Below the pieces are notes generated by a model, which had not been told where the DNA came from, ran no database searches, and was given only the letters and a program-made list of their open reading frames with translations. Of a stretch of 64,000 bases of DNA, positions 7,652 through 16,474 are shown piece after piece. Within the stretch, counting starts at the first letter, position 1. The number at the start of each line of letters is the position of its first letter. Where the stretch lies: assembly GCF_017873965.1 (NCBI RefSeq), contig NZ_JAGGKT010000011.1, forward strand, positions 1 to 64,000. Direction: 5' to 3'. The stretch comes from Ammoniphilus resinae (GTDB lineage: Bacteria > Bacillota > Bacilli > Aneurinibacillales > RAOX-1). The position numbers and the translations under genes were made by a program.

Positions 7652-8515
7652 TTAGCGGGAATTTCCTATGTTATTGTTATTACTGGAGAAACACCACCGA
7701 TCATAGGTTTCCAATATAAGAAATAAAATCAGATAAAGGATAAAAAAATGGATTAAAGACCAATGGGTAGACAAAGTTAGAATGCCTTCTTTTATTAAAT
7801 AACCATTCAGTACTGTTATTAGGACAATTGCCGCTACTCTCCACTTCCAGGAAATTCTCTTTATGACCAACATCACATAGATAACATTCAGACAAAAAAT
7901 GTAGGCTGATGCAAATGCAAAATGATCACGGATCGGGTTCGAGAACCAGCCAATATGAAAGAGAAACATGTTTCCGGTCGCAACAAGTAGATAGAACGCG
8001 CTAGCCTGAAAGAGGAAATTGCTTAAGAATAAAGTGAACAAATGTACTAAAAAGGAGGCCTCTCCTTGTAGTTTCTTATCCCAAACCTTTGCGAGGAAAA
8101 AACAGATAACAAGCCCTATGGCGGTATAATAAATTCTCCACCAAAAGTGCTGGTAAATCTCTAACCATAGAAATAACTTTTCAATGGAAAGTATAATTCC
8201 AATCACCAAGAGAATCCATCTCCAACCAAGCTGCAGCGTTCCGATCATAGCTGCAGTCATGGGAACAATAACAGCATTGGAAAAGATGGATCCAAGGATA
8301 TTATCAAAGTACTTGTTACTTATTATGTGAGGGTAATATTCATAACTTCTAAAGAGTACAAGGATGAAATATTCCATACAATAAATTAATCCAGCAATAA
8401 ATGTATAAACGGCAAAAACTCTTTGATTCTTGACTTTCCATAAAGTCACGGTAAATATAATCAAGCCAATGAGGCCAAGTAAACCGTACCAATAAGCAGG
8501 AGCCAAAAGAACCAA
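7652..8515 (-). CDS. Hypothetical multi-pass membrane protein
   Basis: A 287-residue protein with roughly eight hydrophobic segments along its whole length and no recognised catalytic motif. Tryptophan and phenylalanine are frequent. The C-terminus is a short asparagine-rich tail. The start is uncertain: TTG 8515 lies very close to GGGAAGAG, and the fourth codon (also TTG) has better spacing. Its membrane-only nature resembles small uncharacterised sporulation-related membrane proteins of Bacillales, but no family can be assigned. Confidence 0.65.
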   Translation of the reverse strand: MVLLAPAYWYGLLGLIGLIIFTVTLWKVKNQRVFAVYTFIAGLIYCMEYFILVLFRSYEYYPHIISNKYFDNILGSIFSNAVIVPMTAAMIGTLQLGWRWILLVIGIILSIEKLFLWLEIYQHFWWRIYYTAIGLVICFFLAKVWDKKLQGEASFLVHLFTLFLSNFLFQASAFYLLVATGNMFLFHIGWFSNPIRDHFAFASAYIFCLNVIYVMLVIKRISWKWRVAAIVLITVLNGYLIKEGILTLSTHWSLIHFFILYLILFLILETYDRWCFSSNNNNIGNSR

Positions 8516-8583
8516 CTCTTCCCGAATATTTTTACCTTTAAAACATAGGTAAAAATAGTATCAACCGTCTCGGGAAATTTATG

Positions 8584-8787
8584 CTAGCGAATAACCCCCA
8601 TCGCCTCTTGATACTGTTCATCTCTTACATAAATTCCATCCTCAAATACCTTCGTTTCAATTCCCGATTCCTCTAATCTTTTTGACATATTTTGCAATCG
8701 GAATGGGTTTACATCAATATAAGCGATACTCCACTTGTCCAAAGATGAGGGTTTGTTTAACCATTTTTTCAAAATATTCATGGGCAT
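8584..8787 (-). CDS. Small hypothetical protein
   Basis: A 67-residue soluble protein with a strong ribosome site (GGGAGGGG, five bases before ATG 8787). The middle reads like a small alpha/beta unit: 'WSIAYIDVNPF' (strand), 'LQNMSKRLEESGIET' (helix), 'KVFEDGIYVRDEQY' (strands). It is vaguely like DUF2007-type signal-transducing domains, though too divergent to assign. It may be cotranscribed with the membrane gene 68 bp downstream. Confidence 0.6.
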   Translation of the reverse strand: MPMNILKKWLNKPSSLDKWSIAYIDVNPFRLQNMSKRLEESGIETKVFEDGIYVRDEQYQEAMGVIR

Positions 8788-8856
8788 ATGCCCCTCCCTT
8801 CTACTAACTATTCGAAGGACACCTCTATTTTTGGGGGCATTAGGAAGGGTTAATTG

Positions 8857-9594
8857 CTAAGTTTCTGTGCGCTTTAACCGAACTTTCTTATCAAAATAAA
8901 ATCGGTAGGATGCAACACTGACCATGATCCCACTAATTACAACAACTGCTGTGATGCTAAACATAATGACGATCTGAAAACGGACGGCCTGGTATGGTGG
9001 ACTTCCCGCCAGAATCATCCCTGTCATCATTCCGGGCATTTGAACAAGACCTACCGTTTTTAGTGTATCAATGTTCGGGATCAAAATAGTTCTTACTGTT
9101 TGTTGAATCCATTCCTGTGACGCCTGATACATCGTAAACCCAAGAGCAAGCTTGGTTTCAATCAGATCCTTCGTTTGCGTATATTCCCGCTGCAATAGAT
9201 GAAAAGTTAGCCCCGTAGAGGTCATTGCATTCCCAATCACCATCCCGCTTACAGCCAACACCTGCGGGGTTTCTAAAGGAATCACCTGAAAAATAACCCA
9301 GAGCGGAACCGTGATCAGCCAGCAAATGAAAATACTGCAAAAGCTTGTTATCCCTGCAAAAGGAATAGCCTTTCCTCGTTTACGCGCTGTAATAGCTGCT
9401 ACCAGTGTCATAAATAGGATATAAGCAAAGATATGGAGCCAGTTCGTCAGAGAAAAAATAAATGATAACACAAACCCTAGAGCCAATAATTGGAGAAAGG
9501 CTCTTAAGGAGGAAATAAAAATTTCCTTTTCAAGTTTAAGCTGATAATACAATGAGATAGCTAAAGGAAATACAATAAATAATAGCGTAATCAA
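8857..9594 (-). CDS. UPF0014/FetB-like ABC transporter permease
   Basis: A 245-residue polytopic protein of the FetB (UPF0014) family, permease of a metal-ion (iron) exporter in E. coli. Conserved stretches are visible: GMVIGNAMTSTGL near residue 110, KLALGFTMYQAS near 145 and GLVQMPGMMTGMILAG near 185. The ORF opens at TTG 9594, but upstream codons stay open and GGGGG is about 16 bases away, so the true start may be a few codons upstream. The partner ATPase (FetA) is not adjacent, which is unusual. A LysR gene lies just upstream on the same strand. Confidence 0.8.
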   Translation of the reverse strand: MITLLFIVFPLAISLYYQLKLEKEIFISSLRAFLQLLALGFVLSFIFSLTNWLHIFAYILFMTLVAAITARKRGKAIPFAGITSFCSIFICWLITVPLWVIFQVIPLETPQVLAVSGMVIGNAMTSTGLTFHLLQREYTQTKDLIETKLALGFTMYQASQEWIQQTVRTILIPNIDTLKTVGLVQMPGMMTGMILAGSPPYQAVRFQIVIMFSITAVVVISGIMVSVASYRFYFDKKVRLKRTET

Positions 9595-9622
9595 TAATTC
9601 TATGAGAAGGTCCCCCTTACAT

Positions 9623-10534
9623 TTATTTCTCTTGCTTTAGTTTTGACATTTCGATCGGCTTTCCTGTTATATTCTGAATGAAAATTTGGGTCGCTTTTGT
9701 TAGGTAGGGATCTTTCCTTAAAATAATCGAGAAATCCCGTAAGAAAGGTACTTCACGAACTTTCAAACGGACTAGCGTCCCTGCTTCTAACTCCCTTTCC
9801 ACCACCGCTTTGGAAAGAAAACCAATCCCTAATCCGGCAGCCACAGCTTCCTTTACTCCTTGACTGCTGCTAAAAACGTAAGATTTTTTTACCCGAATTT
9901 GATTTTGTTCGATGACACGGTCGTTGTAAGCCCTCGTACCCGAGCCATTTTCCCTAAAAATCCAGACCAGATCATGTAAGTCCTTCATCTGAACAACTGT
10001 TTGAAAGGCCAATGGATGAGTGGGTGCGGAAATAAAAACCATTTCGTCTTTTTGGAAAGGCTCTATTGCCAAGTCTTTGCTGTTAACCTCACCTTCAACC
10101 AATCCCAAGTCAAACTCACTAGACTTTACACAATGCACGACATCCTCTGTATTGTTAATCATCACGTCGATGTCAACTTGTGGATATTGAAACGAAAATT
10201 GCGCCAAAATCCCTGGTAATATATACTCGCCAATCGTATAGCTTGCCCCTATTTTTAAACTGCCTGTCACTTTATTCTGCAGTAAGTGAATCCTTTGTTT
10301 CGCATCCTCATACAAATCTAAAATCTCAATTGCTCTGTCATAAAGGATTTGCCCTGCCTGCGTAGGTTCAACCTGTTTGGCCGAACGATGAATAAGCTTC
10401 ATTCCCAGTTCCTGTTCTAGATTCTGAATTTGTAGGCTGACAGCCGGCTGGGAGAGGTGCAAGGTTTCAGCCGCTTTGGAAAAACCATGCTTTTGTATAA
10501 CCGTAATAAAGATTTTCAGTGAATCGACAATCAT
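9623..10534 (-). CDS. LysR-family transcriptional regulator (CysL/YwfK-like)
   Basis: A 303-residue LysR-type regulator. The N-terminal winged helix-turn-helix is at residues about 1-60 (KHGFSKAAETLHLSQPAVSL), followed by the linker helix and a periplasmic-binding-protein-like effector domain. It resembles CysL (YwfK), which activates sulfite reductase genes in B. subtilis. It is divergent from the YeiH-type exporter, a frequent pairing that suggests it controls that gene and itself from the 154-bp AT-rich intergenic region. The effector is unknown. Confidence 0.85.
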   Translation of the reverse strand: MIVDSLKIFITVIQKHGFSKAAETLHLSQPAVSLQIQNLEQELGMKLIHRSAKQVEPTQAGQILYDRAIEILDLYEDAKQRIHLLQNKVTGSLKIGASYTIGEYILPGILAQFSFQYPQVDIDVMINNTEDVVHCVKSSEFDLGLVEGEVNSKDLAIEPFQKDEMVFISAPTHPLAFQTVVQMKDLHDLVWIFRENGSGTRAYNDRVIEQNQIRVKKSYVFSSSQGVKEAVAAGLGIGFLSKAVVERELEAGTLVRLKVREVPFLRDFSIILRKDPYLTKATQIFIQNITGKPIEMSKLKQEK

Positions 10535-10688
10535 GAAAAGTGTCCTTCTCTCTATTATCTATTGAGTACATAAAAAGTATTATTAAAATTCCTAATCCAA
10601 TATATAAAGTATCGGTATTTCCCTTTTATTTCTCCACATCGTAAAGTTAAACTTACAAAAAATTCATTGAGAAAGGTGGAGCGAGACC

Positions 10689-11723
10689 ATGCAGGCTCGA
10701 AATACGCCCCATGTTATACACGGTCCGGAAAGAAAGCAACCAGATGAAGACCCACGTTGGAGGTCCATCTTTGGAGTTGGATTTACCTTTTTTATCGCCA
10801 TGATCGGTATGGGATTAGCGAAAGTTCCCCTTATTAGCCACTTGGGTTCGATGGTAACAGCGATCCTACTCGCGATTTTCTTCCGACAATTTTTTGGCTA
10901 TCCTGAAATCTTGCGAACAGGGATTCAGTTTTCTGGAAAAAAGATATTAAGATACGCGATCGTCCTTTTTGGCTTCAGACTAAATGTTGAAGTTATTTTA
11001 CAGCAAGGAATAGGACTTCTGCTCAAAGATGTATTCAGTATTGTTCTAGCGATTATCGTTACAATGCTTATTGCCAAATGGATTAAAGCAGAAAAAGCCT
11101 TATCGTTTATGCTTGCCGTTGGGACCGGTGTTTGTGGAGCAGCAGCGATTGCAGCCGTTTCTCCGATCATTAAAGCCAACGATGATGACACAGCCATCGG
11201 CGTAGGAATGATTGCCCTTATGGGAACTATTTTCACTATTATTTATACACTATTATTGCCGATTTTGCCGCTTACAAATATTCAGTATGGGGTTTGGTCA
11301 GGTGTCAGTCTGCACGAGATTGCTCATGTTGCCGCAGCGGCCGCACCTGCCGGGGCGGATGCACTGGCGATTGCCTTACTGGCGAAACTTGGAAGGGTCT
11401 TGTTATTGGTTCCCCTTTGTTTTCTTTTAGCCTACTGGATGAAACGAAAAGATAAAGGAACAGAAGCAAACGTAGATTTCCCTTGGTTCCTTCTCGGATT
11501 TATCATCACCAGCTTAATTGGAACCTACGCAGGGCTCCCCCAGGAACTCTTAGATGGCATTGCCGTTTTCAGTTCCTTCCTACTCACTGCCGCAATGGTT
11601 GGTTTAGGCCTTAATGTTAGTTTCCAAGCGCTTAAGCAGAAAGGTTTAAAGCCATTATTTGCGATGTTAGTAGCCTCAATCCTACTTTCCATTGTCACAT
11701 TTACTTATCAAGCCTTGGGGTAA
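10689..11723 (+). CDS. YeiH/YadS-type putative sulfate exporter family protein
   Basis: A 344-residue membrane protein of the UPF0324 (YeiH, 'putative sulfate exporter') family with about ten transmembrane helices. Typical segments include FGFRLN near residue 95, GTGVCGAAAIAA near 140 and SLHEIAHVAAAAA near 205. The ribosome site GGTGGAG precedes the ATG by eight bases. Coupling to a CysL-like regulator suggests a role in export of a sulfur oxyanion or related compound; this is inference, since transport has not been shown for most members. Confidence 0.85.
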   Translation: MQARNTPHVIHGPERKQPDEDPRWRSIFGVGFTFFIAMIGMGLAKVPLISHLGSMVTAILLAIFFRQFFGYPEILRTGIQFSGKKILRYAIVLFGFRLNVEVILQQGIGLLLKDVFSIVLAIIVTMLIAKWIKAEKALSFMLAVGTGVCGAAAIAAVSPIIKANDDDTAIGVGMIALMGTIFTIIYTLLLPILPLTNIQYGVWSGVSLHEIAHVAAAAAPAGADALAIALLAKLGRVLLLVPLCFLLAYWMKRKDKGTEANVDFPWFLLGFIITSLIGTYAGLPQELLDGIAVFSSFLLTAAMVGLGLNVSFQALKQKGLKPLFAMLVASILLSIVTFTYQALG

Positions 11724-11733
11724 ACACAAAGAA

Positions 11734-11771
11734 GCCAGTGATCTGGATAAAACCAGATCCTGGCTTTTCTT
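11734..11771 (+). terminator. Terminator after the exporter gene
   Basis: AGCCAG-GATCTGG pairs with CCAGATC-CTGGCT (one bulge), followed by TTTTCTT. It ends at the stop codon of the convergent YheC/YheD gene. Confidence 0.8.
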
Positions 11772-13092
11772 AATTGAAGCCACTTATCGCATAAGCATAG
11801 CGAAGAGGTGTAAAGCGTATACTCTCATATTGTTCCTGATGAAATTGCCGGATTCCTTTAAAGCTTGGGTACACATTGGCTTCGATAATCCAAACCTTTC
11901 CATTTTGATCAATCCCGAGATCAATTCCAAACTCGGCAAAATGGTGTTCCGTTTGATCCATCTTTAGACAGATTTGCTTGCTTAATTCAACAACCTCTTC
12001 GATCTTCTGCGCCACCTGGTTCGGAGAAAAACCAAAAGCTAAATAGAGAGCTTGTTGAACAGAAGTAGCATGACCTCCTTTTGCTAGGTTCGTAACATAG
12101 CTGTTAGGGATTGCATGGCGTGCCTCCATTCCGTTGCAAACCCACTTCCCTTGATCCTCCTTTTGCATGACCACACGAATGTCAAAGGGTGAGGAATTAA
12201 TTTTTACAATGGGAATAAGCTCCTGAATGATATGTTTATCTGGAAATTTTACTTCTTCTTTTAAATAAGAGAAAAATTTGTTGCCAGAAAGCTGCATCTT
12301 TACGGGCTGCTTCGGCCGATGGTCAATAACAAGAAAATTTCTTCCTTGAAGACGTTGAATATAGAGGATCCCTCTTCCACGGGAGAGGTCAACAGGTTTT
12401 ATAATGGCCTTAGGATGGGAGTTGAGAAAGCTATGAAGGAAGTTTTTTTCGATAGACAATATTGCGGTATGTGGAAGATGCCTACGCAGGTTGGGGTCAG
12501 AATACAAAATCGAGTGGAAATCCATTTTTGTAAAACGATAGGAATTAAAGATACGGGAATTCGTGATTTTCTTTAGTTTTTCAATCTTCTCCTCATCGTT
12601 GTGGAAGTATCGTCGGTAAATTACATTTGGAATGGGAAAAACCCCAAACTCCCATTGGGCCTCAATGTTTTTTCCATTCGGATTAAAGTAGAGTCCATGA
12701 ACAATCTTCCTATCCCAATCTATATTTTCCTCCGCAAAGGCGCAGATAAATCCTTTAATATCTTGATAAATCGCAAAACGATCCATAAACTTTTGCATAA
12801 AACTGGCTGAATAGGAATGTGGACTATCACCTAGCAGAAATCCAATGGTCGGCCCAATTTCTATCGTATCGGAATTCAACCACCTAAGTTTGTAATCAAT
12901 CCCATCCTTTAAATATAACCGTTGAAACAACTCATTCGGGACAACGAAATGGGAGCTGTTGTTTGGAAGAGTAGATGGCTTTATTTTAACCTTTTTGATC
13001 TGTATACTGCCAAATTGAAGGTTAATAACTCTTTCGGAATGAATGCCCATTTGCCTGCACAGTAGTTCTGAGCATTTGACGATCCTACTCAT
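11770..13092 (-). CDS. YheC/YheD family spore coat-associated ATP-grasp protein
   Basis: A 440-residue member of the YheC/YheD family (endospore coat-associated proteins with an ATP-grasp fold). Unlike its neighbours it has an extra N-terminal portion of about 100 residues, resembling YheD, before the ATP-grasp half. ATP-grasp features include IIKPVDLSRGRGILYIQR (lysine and glycine-rich loop, about residue 235), SPFDIRVVMQK, GHATSVQQAL and the metal-binding end GIDLGIDQNGKVWIIEAN. The biochemical reaction of the family is unknown. It overlaps the end of the upstream paralogue by 8 nt, so the two are translationally coupled. Confidence 0.87.
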   Translation of the reverse strand: MSRIVKCSELLCRQMGIHSERVINLQFGSIQIKKVKIKPSTLPNNSSHFVVPNELFQRLYLKDGIDYKLRWLNSDTIEIGPTIGFLLGDSPHSYSASFMQKFMDRFAIYQDIKGFICAFAEENIDWDRKIVHGLYFNPNGKNIEAQWEFGVFPIPNVIYRRYFHNDEEKIEKLKKITNSRIFNSYRFTKMDFHSILYSDPNLRRHLPHTAILSIEKNFLHSFLNSHPKAIIKPVDLSRGRGILYIQRLQGRNFLVIDHRPKQPVKMQLSGNKFFSYLKEEVKFPDKHIIQELIPIVKINSSPFDIRVVMQKEDQGKWVCNGMEARHAIPNSYVTNLAKGGHATSVQQALYLAFGFSPNQVAQKIEEVVELSKQICLKMDQTEHHFAEFGIDLGIDQNGKVWIIEANVYPSFKGIRQFHQEQYESIRFTPLRYAYAISGFN

Positions 13093-14167
13093 TTAGATGC
13101 CCTCCAGATCTTTGCTGTAACAAAAACTTTCCATACGCAACTGGCTGCTTATACGAATTTTCCCACATCTTCCATTCTTCTGCTTCATGGTACAGCTCTT
13201 TTCTTTCCATTAAACACAAATCAAATAAAAATAAATCGCCAGTGGGCGAGATGACGAAGTCGAATGAGATATCCGAAAGTTGCGGGAGAAAGGCCTCCAA
13301 ATACATGGCTGATTTAAGGCCGATTAATTTCATAAGCTCAAAACTTGGTCCTTCCATCCAGCTAGATTGATCGTCTGCCATTTGATTAATAGAAAATGGC
13401 TTTGGTTTCGTTTTTATGGGGTGGGATTTGGAGGAATAAAGAAGGCTAATTAATCCATTAAGGCTCCATTTTCCATGTTCATTCTTTTGATATCCGGTAT
13501 GAAATACATACGGATGTCCCTGCCACTTTGGAAATGGAATACACTCACGAACCATATAGGGTCCTCTGCCAAGGATGCCATTTAGGCGCTCTTTCCAATT
13601 ATCCTCAGAAAAACTCCCTTTTACGTACTTTCCTTTGTTCACCGCTTGATAATGAACAAGTCCCTCTCTTTTCGTCATTTCAACCAACTTTTTGCCTGGT
13701 CCTTTTTCTCGATAAACTAATTGGTGATAATTAGGCAGCTGTTCTTGTGTGTTCGCACTCAAAACTTGTATTTTGGGCAGAAAGGGAATTAATTCCTCAT
13801 TTGTCTGTAAAATCCGGATAGCCTTTATCAGACTAAAGCGACAGACCGGATTAAAAAGAGTTGATATTTTTTGCGACCGCAGTTTCCTCACTTTATTGAT
13901 GGTATCAGATTTTAAATTGATTGATCGATTATAAATGGCTTTCGGGAGGGGAATAACACAATTCACCAATTCCATTTTCCGGTTAAAATAGTAGGCTTTC
14001 GTCTTGCCTTCTTCCAATTGCAAACTTTCCGGTTGTATAAAAAACACTTGAATATTCATAGCTTCCGCAAATCTATGGTATAAATCCAAGTGTTCGCGTT
14101 CTGGGTGATACATCATAAATCTACGAATCGTTCGCCCATTGACAAGAATACCCAACGATCGTTCCAT
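13085..14167 (-). CDS. YheC/YheD family spore coat-associated protein
   Basis: A 360-residue family member opening with the standard MERSLGILVNGRTIRRF. Middle 'PKAIYNRSINLKS' corresponds to the family's 'IYNR' signature. The ATP-grasp part is more divergent than in the paralogues: the phosphate loop is weak (YREKGPGKKLVEM) and the C-terminal metal site reads DISFDFVISPTGDLFLFDL, where the usual final E-x-N is replaced by D-L-C. It may therefore be catalytically impaired. Start ATG 14167 has AAGGAGG seven bases upstream. It is the first gene of a two-gene unit with the 440-residue paralogue. Confidence 0.82.
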   Translation of the reverse strand: MERSLGILVNGRTIRRFMMYHPEREHLDLYHRFAEAMNIQVFFIQPESLQLEEGKTKAYYFNRKMELVNCVIPLPKAIYNRSINLKSDTINKVRKLRSQKISTLFNPVCRFSLIKAIRILQTNEELIPFLPKIQVLSANTQEQLPNYHQLVYREKGPGKKLVEMTKREGLVHYQAVNKGKYVKGSFSEDNWKERLNGILGRGPYMVRECIPFPKWQGHPYVFHTGYQKNEHGKWSLNGLISLLYSSKSHPIKTKPKPFSINQMADDQSSWMEGPSFELMKLIGLKSAMYLEAFLPQLSDISFDFVISPTGDLFLFDLCLMERKELYHEAEEWKMWENSYKQPVAYGKFLLQQRSGGHLNE

Positions 14168-14318
14168 ATGCTTCCTCCTTGCTAGATACTATCCTATTTT
14201 AGATATAACGTCCCCTTCCTCTATACCCATATTACTTAAAGTGGATGGCTATGGTAACGGCGGATATCTAGTTCAAAAGGAAATAACTTTTCTTATTTAA
14301 TTTTGACTCAGCAGGAGT

Positions 14319-15416
14319 CTATAAAACGTTCATAGATTTGCTTCCCTTTTGCTTTTTGCATTGATTTAGCAGATAACGCCCATAGGCTAAAGGAGATTCA
14401 AACAGCCTTCCCCAGACATCGAGCATCTTCCCCTTTACAAAACATTTTCGCTGGTCACGCAAGTTCATTTCGATAAAATAAGGATGCCCCTTCTGATCTA
14501 TTCCAAAATCAAATCCGACATCTGCTAAATGGGGGATTTTTCCATCTAAATACTTCACAAATTGAATCGCTACTTCCTCCAAGTGATCCTTAATCTTTGG
14601 AGCTTTTAAAGGAGGATCTAGGATGCTTTCCAGCGGATAGCATTTCCCCCCCTGGGCCACATTGGTTAAAAAATTCCCTTTCGCAGCCACTTTGGCCACC
14701 ATACCTGGTACTTTCCAAGTACCATCCATCCCTTTCTGAACAGAGATCCTAATATCAAAAGGGGCTCCTTTCCACCTGGCAAGCGGGATGGTTTCTTGAA
14801 TATGGTGTCTCCTCGATAAAGCACTTGTGAGAAACGCCGTGAGCGCTTCTTTATTCATAACTTTCCTTTCCCTTACACCATGTTTAACATATTGCAGTTC
14901 CCATTCCCCATCCGACAATTTTGTTGCTTTTTTAATTCCCATCCCAACAGAACCTTTGTTTGGTTTCACAAAAAAAGATGTCCATTGATCTATACACTTA
15001 TTTAGATGATCCTTGTCAAATGGGAGGGTTTGAGGCAAATAAGGACGTAATTTTTTATTTTCCGTCAAAAGTTCATAAAGATATAATTTCCCATACAAAT
15101 TCCATTGATTAAAAACAATCCTACCGGTTTTCACTAATTGCTGCAGTGTTCTTTTATCACCTTGGGAATACAGCCGGGCCCGATTATAAATCACTCTTGG
15201 GATTTCCATTACTTCTTGTTTCCATTCATCATTTTCATAATAATAGACTTTAACACGCTCGGTTTCACTCGAAACATCCCTTATACGAAAGAAGCAGAGC
15301 TCTAACTGGTACTTTTTAGCTAATTTCTGATATAATGAAACTTTTTCGAAAGATTTTTTGTTGTTAATGACTCTGTTAAGAATTGAATTCCCAAGCAAAA
15401 TACCTAATCGTTCCAC
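14319..15416 (-). CDS. YheC/YheD family spore coat-associated protein
   Basis: A 365-residue ATP-grasp coat protein. The open frame extends upstream to 15503, but GTG 15414-15416 is chosen: AAAGGTGG lies nine bases before it and the product then begins MERLGILLGN, exactly as in other family members. Visible signatures are PRVIYNRARLYS, FFVKPNKGSVGMGIKKAT (ATP-binding loop), GAPFDIRISVQKG, FLTNVAQGGKC and VGFDFGIDQKGHPYFIEMN (metal-binding acidic residues and Asn). It is very similar in layout to the 362-residue paralogue at 31139. Confidence 0.86.
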   Translation of the reverse strand: MERLGILLGNSILNRVINNKKSFEKVSLYQKLAKKYQLELCFFRIRDVSSETERVKVYYYENDEWKQEVMEIPRVIYNRARLYSQGDKRTLQQLVKTGRIVFNQWNLYGKLYLYELLTENKKLRPYLPQTLPFDKDHLNKCIDQWTSFFVKPNKGSVGMGIKKATKLSDGEWELQYVKHGVRERKVMNKEALTAFLTSALSRRHHIQETIPLARWKGAPFDIRISVQKGMDGTWKVPGMVAKVAAKGNFLTNVAQGGKCYPLESILDPPLKAPKIKDHLEEVAIQFVKYLDGKIPHLADVGFDFGIDQKGHPYFIEMNLRDQRKCFVKGKMLDVWGRLFESPLAYGRYLLNQCKKQKGSKSMNVL

Positions 15417-15528
15417 CCCATAACACCACCTTTTATCACTTTTAACTGCTTCTTTTATCGTATTAATAACAAAATCTAGGGGTTCTAGTTTCCTGTCTAG
15501 CAAGTGGCCTATCCTTTGTATGAAGGGT

Positions 15529-16293
15529 CTAAGGATTGTGACTAGTGCCAGGTGGTTTGTACTTTCTGTTATAGCGAAAATAGGATCTAATCCTTCTATA
15601 CATGGTTTTATCCTCTAATCTGCGGAATCCCCGCAATCCGGATCCTGCATTCACCTCGATGTTCCATATCTTCCCTGTTTTATCAATGCCCATATCAAGC
15701 CCCCATAACGTTCTCTCAGGCTCTTGATTTTGTATCAGTGAAGCTATCCTTAGGCAAAGCATATTCAATTCTTGCAGCAAATTCTGCACATTTTGTTTCT
15801 CCATATTTGAATTCTCTATGGCTGCCTCAACCGTCATAGCTCTCCCTTTTTTTGCTATATTTGTCGTGATTAATCCTTCTCGCGCAACTTTCGCATATTG
15901 ACCAGTTACCACCCATGCCGTTGAACCTTTTTTCCGCTGCACAATCACGCGCAAATCAAAAGGACAATAATTAACCTCTGCTAACCTAATTCGTTGCTGA
16001 ACAAGATAACGAGAATTCTTAGTCAAAACAAGGATTTGCTCTATTAGCTTTTCTTTATTCATTCTCTTCCGATTGCTAGAATGGTGGATTTCAAGTTCAT
16101 CATCTGCAATCAAAGCAACCTTAAAAATCCCATTCCCTTTTGTTCCCGCAATTGGTTTTAAAATAATCTCTTCGTATTTTTGCAGCATATCAAAAACCGT
16201 TTCCACATCGAATAATCTAGTTTCCGGCAAACAGTTCCTTATCACATCATCCTTTACCAGAATATGATATCGCTCCCACTTTACATTTCTCAT
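15529..16293 (-). CDS. Short YheC/YheD family protein (ATP-grasp domain only)
   Basis: A 254-residue family member consisting only of the ATP-grasp half; the N-terminal LGILVN/IYNR domain is absent. It is not a fragment, because ATG 16293 has its own GGGAGAG ribosome site and a sigma-K-like -10 upstream. Motifs: ILKPIAGTKGNGIFKV, CPFDLRVIVQRK, TTNIAKKGRAM, GLDMGIDKTGKIWNIEVNA. The C-terminus is basic (RRIRSYFRYNRKYK). It leads the group of four paralogues on this strand. Confidence 0.84.
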   Translation of the reverse strand: MRNVKWERYHILVKDDVIRNCLPETRLFDVETVFDMLQKYEEIILKPIAGTKGNGIFKVALIADDELEIHHSSNRKRMNKEKLIEQILVLTKNSRYLVQQRIRLAEVNYCPFDLRVIVQRKKGSTAWVVTGQYAKVAREGLITTNIAKKGRAMTVEAAIENSNMEKQNVQNLLQELNMLCLRIASLIQNQEPERTLWGLDMGIDKTGKIWNIEVNAGSGLRGFRRLEDKTMYRRIRSYFRYNRKYKPPGTSHNP

Positions 16294-16337
16294 ATTTTTT
16301 CTCTCCCTACAAAAATGGATGACAATTTTATTTCTAT

Positions 16338-16346
16338 TAATATATG
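16338..16346 (-). promoter_or_regulatory. Possible sigma-K -10 element (CATATATTA)
   Basis: The minus strand reads CATA-TAT-TA 45 bases before the start of the short YheC/YheD gene, matching the -10 form CATAnnnTA of the mother-cell sigma factor. No good AC -35 dinucleotide is present 16-17 bases upstream, so support is partial. Confidence 0.35.
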
Positions 16347-16431
16347 AAAATTCTTCTCTTAAGAAACGGCTAACATCCTATCAATTGAATTTATCTTATC
16401 GTTGAAAGATAGAAACACCTTATCAAAACGG

Positions 16432-16464
16432 GAAAAAGGACATGCCAATAATGCATGCCCTTTT
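16432..16464 (-). terminator. Terminator of the lysine-rich repeat protein gene
   Basis: On the minus strand AAAGGGCATGC pairs with GCATGTCCTTT, followed by a T tract. Confidence 0.8.
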
Positions 16465-16474
16465 AGAGATTTTC

